Source: Chitinophaga barathri
GTDB taxonomy: Bacteria; Bacteroidota; Bacteroidia; Chitinophagales; Chitinophagaceae
NCBI RefSeq assembly: GCF_003807585.1
Contig: NZ_RMBX01000001.1
Span: 772,806 to 836,805 of the forward strand
Reading direction: 5' to 3'
DNA: 64,000 nucleotides
The position numbers and the translations under genes were made by a program. Of this stretch, positions 63,239-64,000 are shown one piece after another. The notes below the pieces were generated by a model, which saw only the letters and a list, made by a program, of their open reading frames with translations, did no database searches and was not told where the DNA came from. Position 1 is the stretch's first letter. The number at the start of each line of letters is the position of its first letter.

Positions 63239-63325
63239 TTGTCCTGAAAAAACTTTACAGTGGGGTATTTTGTCCTGGCAGGACTTTACAGTCGATGATT
63301 TTATCCTGCTGGAGGTTTACAGGGG
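63239..63325. repeat. IS end with three 31-bp-spaced repeats
   Basis: TTGTCCTGAA..CTTTACAGT, TTGTCCTGGC..CTTTACAGT and TTATCCTGCT..GTTTACAGG start at 63239, 63270 and 63301, exactly 31 bp apart. They probably bind transposase, and the outer one marks the end of the IS element near 63239-63241. Confidence 0.7.
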
Positions 63326-64000
63326 TTGTCAATAATACGGATTTGGATTGACATAAAAGCGGGCTGTGCTGATTGCCCTGGTGGACCATTTGTGGTGTAC
63401 GCATTGCGCAAGCCCTGTGTATCCTGACCTGGTTGTACAAATGGATGGCTTGGTGTGTGGCGGCCACTGCCTGTGCATAATCCTGGAAAGTCTTGTCCAG
63501 TCCCAGTTCTGATTTCAGAATGCCGTTGACTCTTTCGGCAATGGCATTGTCATAAGGGCTGCCAGATTGGGTCATGCTGATGCGTATGCGGTGGTCGGTC
63601 AGCACAGTTACATAGGCATCACAGCAATACTGGATACCGCGGTCGGAATGATGGATCAGTGGGTTGCCGGCAGCAGCTTTGTTGTCCTTGATCGCCTTTT
63701 GCAGGGCGCTGAGGCATCCTTTGACCTTGAGTTGCTGGCTGAGGTGATAGCCTACAATCTTGCGGGAGCAGGCATCGGTCACCAGGGACAGGTATAGAAA
63801 CCGGGCCGGGGTCCGCAGGTAGGTGATGTCGCTGACCCAGAGTTGTCCGGGTAGCTGTGGGCGCCAGTTTTGGATCAGGTTGGGCCATTTTCGGTAGTGA
63901 TGGCGGGAGTGAGTGGTGTACACGTATTTACGGCTCTTTTTGACCAGGAGGTTATGGGCTCGCAGCAGGTCAAAAAAACGGTCCCGGCCGATGGCCAACC
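63255..64000 (-). CDS. IS3-family transposase, OrfB part (runs off the window)
   Basis: The DDE integrase core is visible: WVSDITYL (first Asp), HHSDRGIQY (second Asp), NAIAERVNGILKSEL (Glu), plus YNQVRIHRACAMRTPQMVH at the end. The upstream end, with the rest of the N-terminal helices and OrfA, is outside the window. The stop codon lies inside the outermost of the three end repeats. The element is a recent or still mobile insertion beside a repeat-rich region. Confidence 0.93.
   Translation of the reverse strand, partial: LAIGRDRFFDLLRAHNLLVKKSRKYVYTTHSRHHYRKWPNLIQNWRPQLPGQLWVSDITYLRTPARFLYLSLVTDACSRKIVGYHLSQQLKVKGCLSALQKAIKDNKAAAGNPLIHHSDRGIQYCCDAYVTVLTDHRIRISMTQSGSPYDNAIAERVNGILKSELGLDKTFQDYAQAVAATHQAIHLYNQVRIHRACAMRTPQMVHQGNQHSPLLCQSKSVLLTTPVNLQQDKIIDCKVLPGQNTPL

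Noticed and set aside
63239..63325. Possible CRISPR-like array (repeats every 31 bp)
   Set aside because: Only three imperfect units without true spacers, no cas genes, and they lie at an IS end.

Overview
The window is chromosomal DNA of a Bacteroidota bacterium, most likely a Chitinophagaceae (Chitinophaga-like) member. This rests on a subtype-iii type VI secretion system (T6SSiii), a type IX secretion (T9SS) type-A C-terminal sorting domain, DUF3857, choice-of-anchor and TonB-dependent receptor proteins, and promoters of the Bacteroidota form (TTTG, about 18-20 bp, TAnnTTTG). Species assignment is inference.

Layout. 1-2.2 kb: the end of a TPR protein, an ECF sigma / anti-sigma pair and a guanine-deaminase-like gene. 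Two 31-bp-stem palindromic elements sit between the TPR gene and the sigma gene. 2.6-13.9 kb: clpB, a DUF937-OmpA protein, two DUF3857/transglutaminase paralogs, queG and a secreted DUF3472-ricin-T9SS protein. 14-17.5 kb: a lipoprotein with one CxxCH motif and an ArsR-SRPBCC-DoxX-OmdA module. 17.6-19.4 kb: tRNA-Pro(CGG), then a P-loop polynucleotide-kinase-like gene overlapping a Thg1-like reverse polymerase gene, a likely RNA-repair pair. 19.6-25.9 kb: a beta-barrel outer-membrane protein, a 1255-residue AsmA-like protein and an AI-2E family permease.

26.0-50.0 kb is a complete-looking T6SSiii locus. On the minus strand, in order of transcription, come two small bitopic proteins (TssO and a TssO/TssQ-like protein), TssP, TssR, TssH/ClpV, TssB, TssC, a flavodoxin-like gene with its own promoter, two tandem Hcp genes, a lysozyme-like effector with a lipoprotein partner, VgrG, an unknown probable adaptor, a PAAR-like/PoNe-like nuclease effector with a PoNi-like immunity protein, and a two-helix membrane protein. 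TssE-TssF and TssG are on the plus strand; TssK and TssN are minus-strand genes between them. TssJ, TssL and TssM are absent, as is normal for this subtype.

50.0-62.6 kb: a second ArsR-SRPBCC(-VOC) module whose operator has the same geometry as the first, a TonB-dependent siderophore receptor, a phosphotriesterase-like protein, an aspartic protease, a choice-of-anchor I lipoprotein, DUF2625, DinB and GNAT proteins, an unrecognised pair whose first member has transglutaminase-like catalytic residues, and a DUF6528-like propeller lipoprotein. 62.6-64 kb: a repeat-rich non-coding stretch running into the end of an IS3-family element that continues past the window.

The best candidates for something undescribed are the paired palindromic elements at 315-411 and 658-753, whose stems differ between copies yet pair perfectly in each; the kinase-Thg1 pair; and the T6SS cargo genes.
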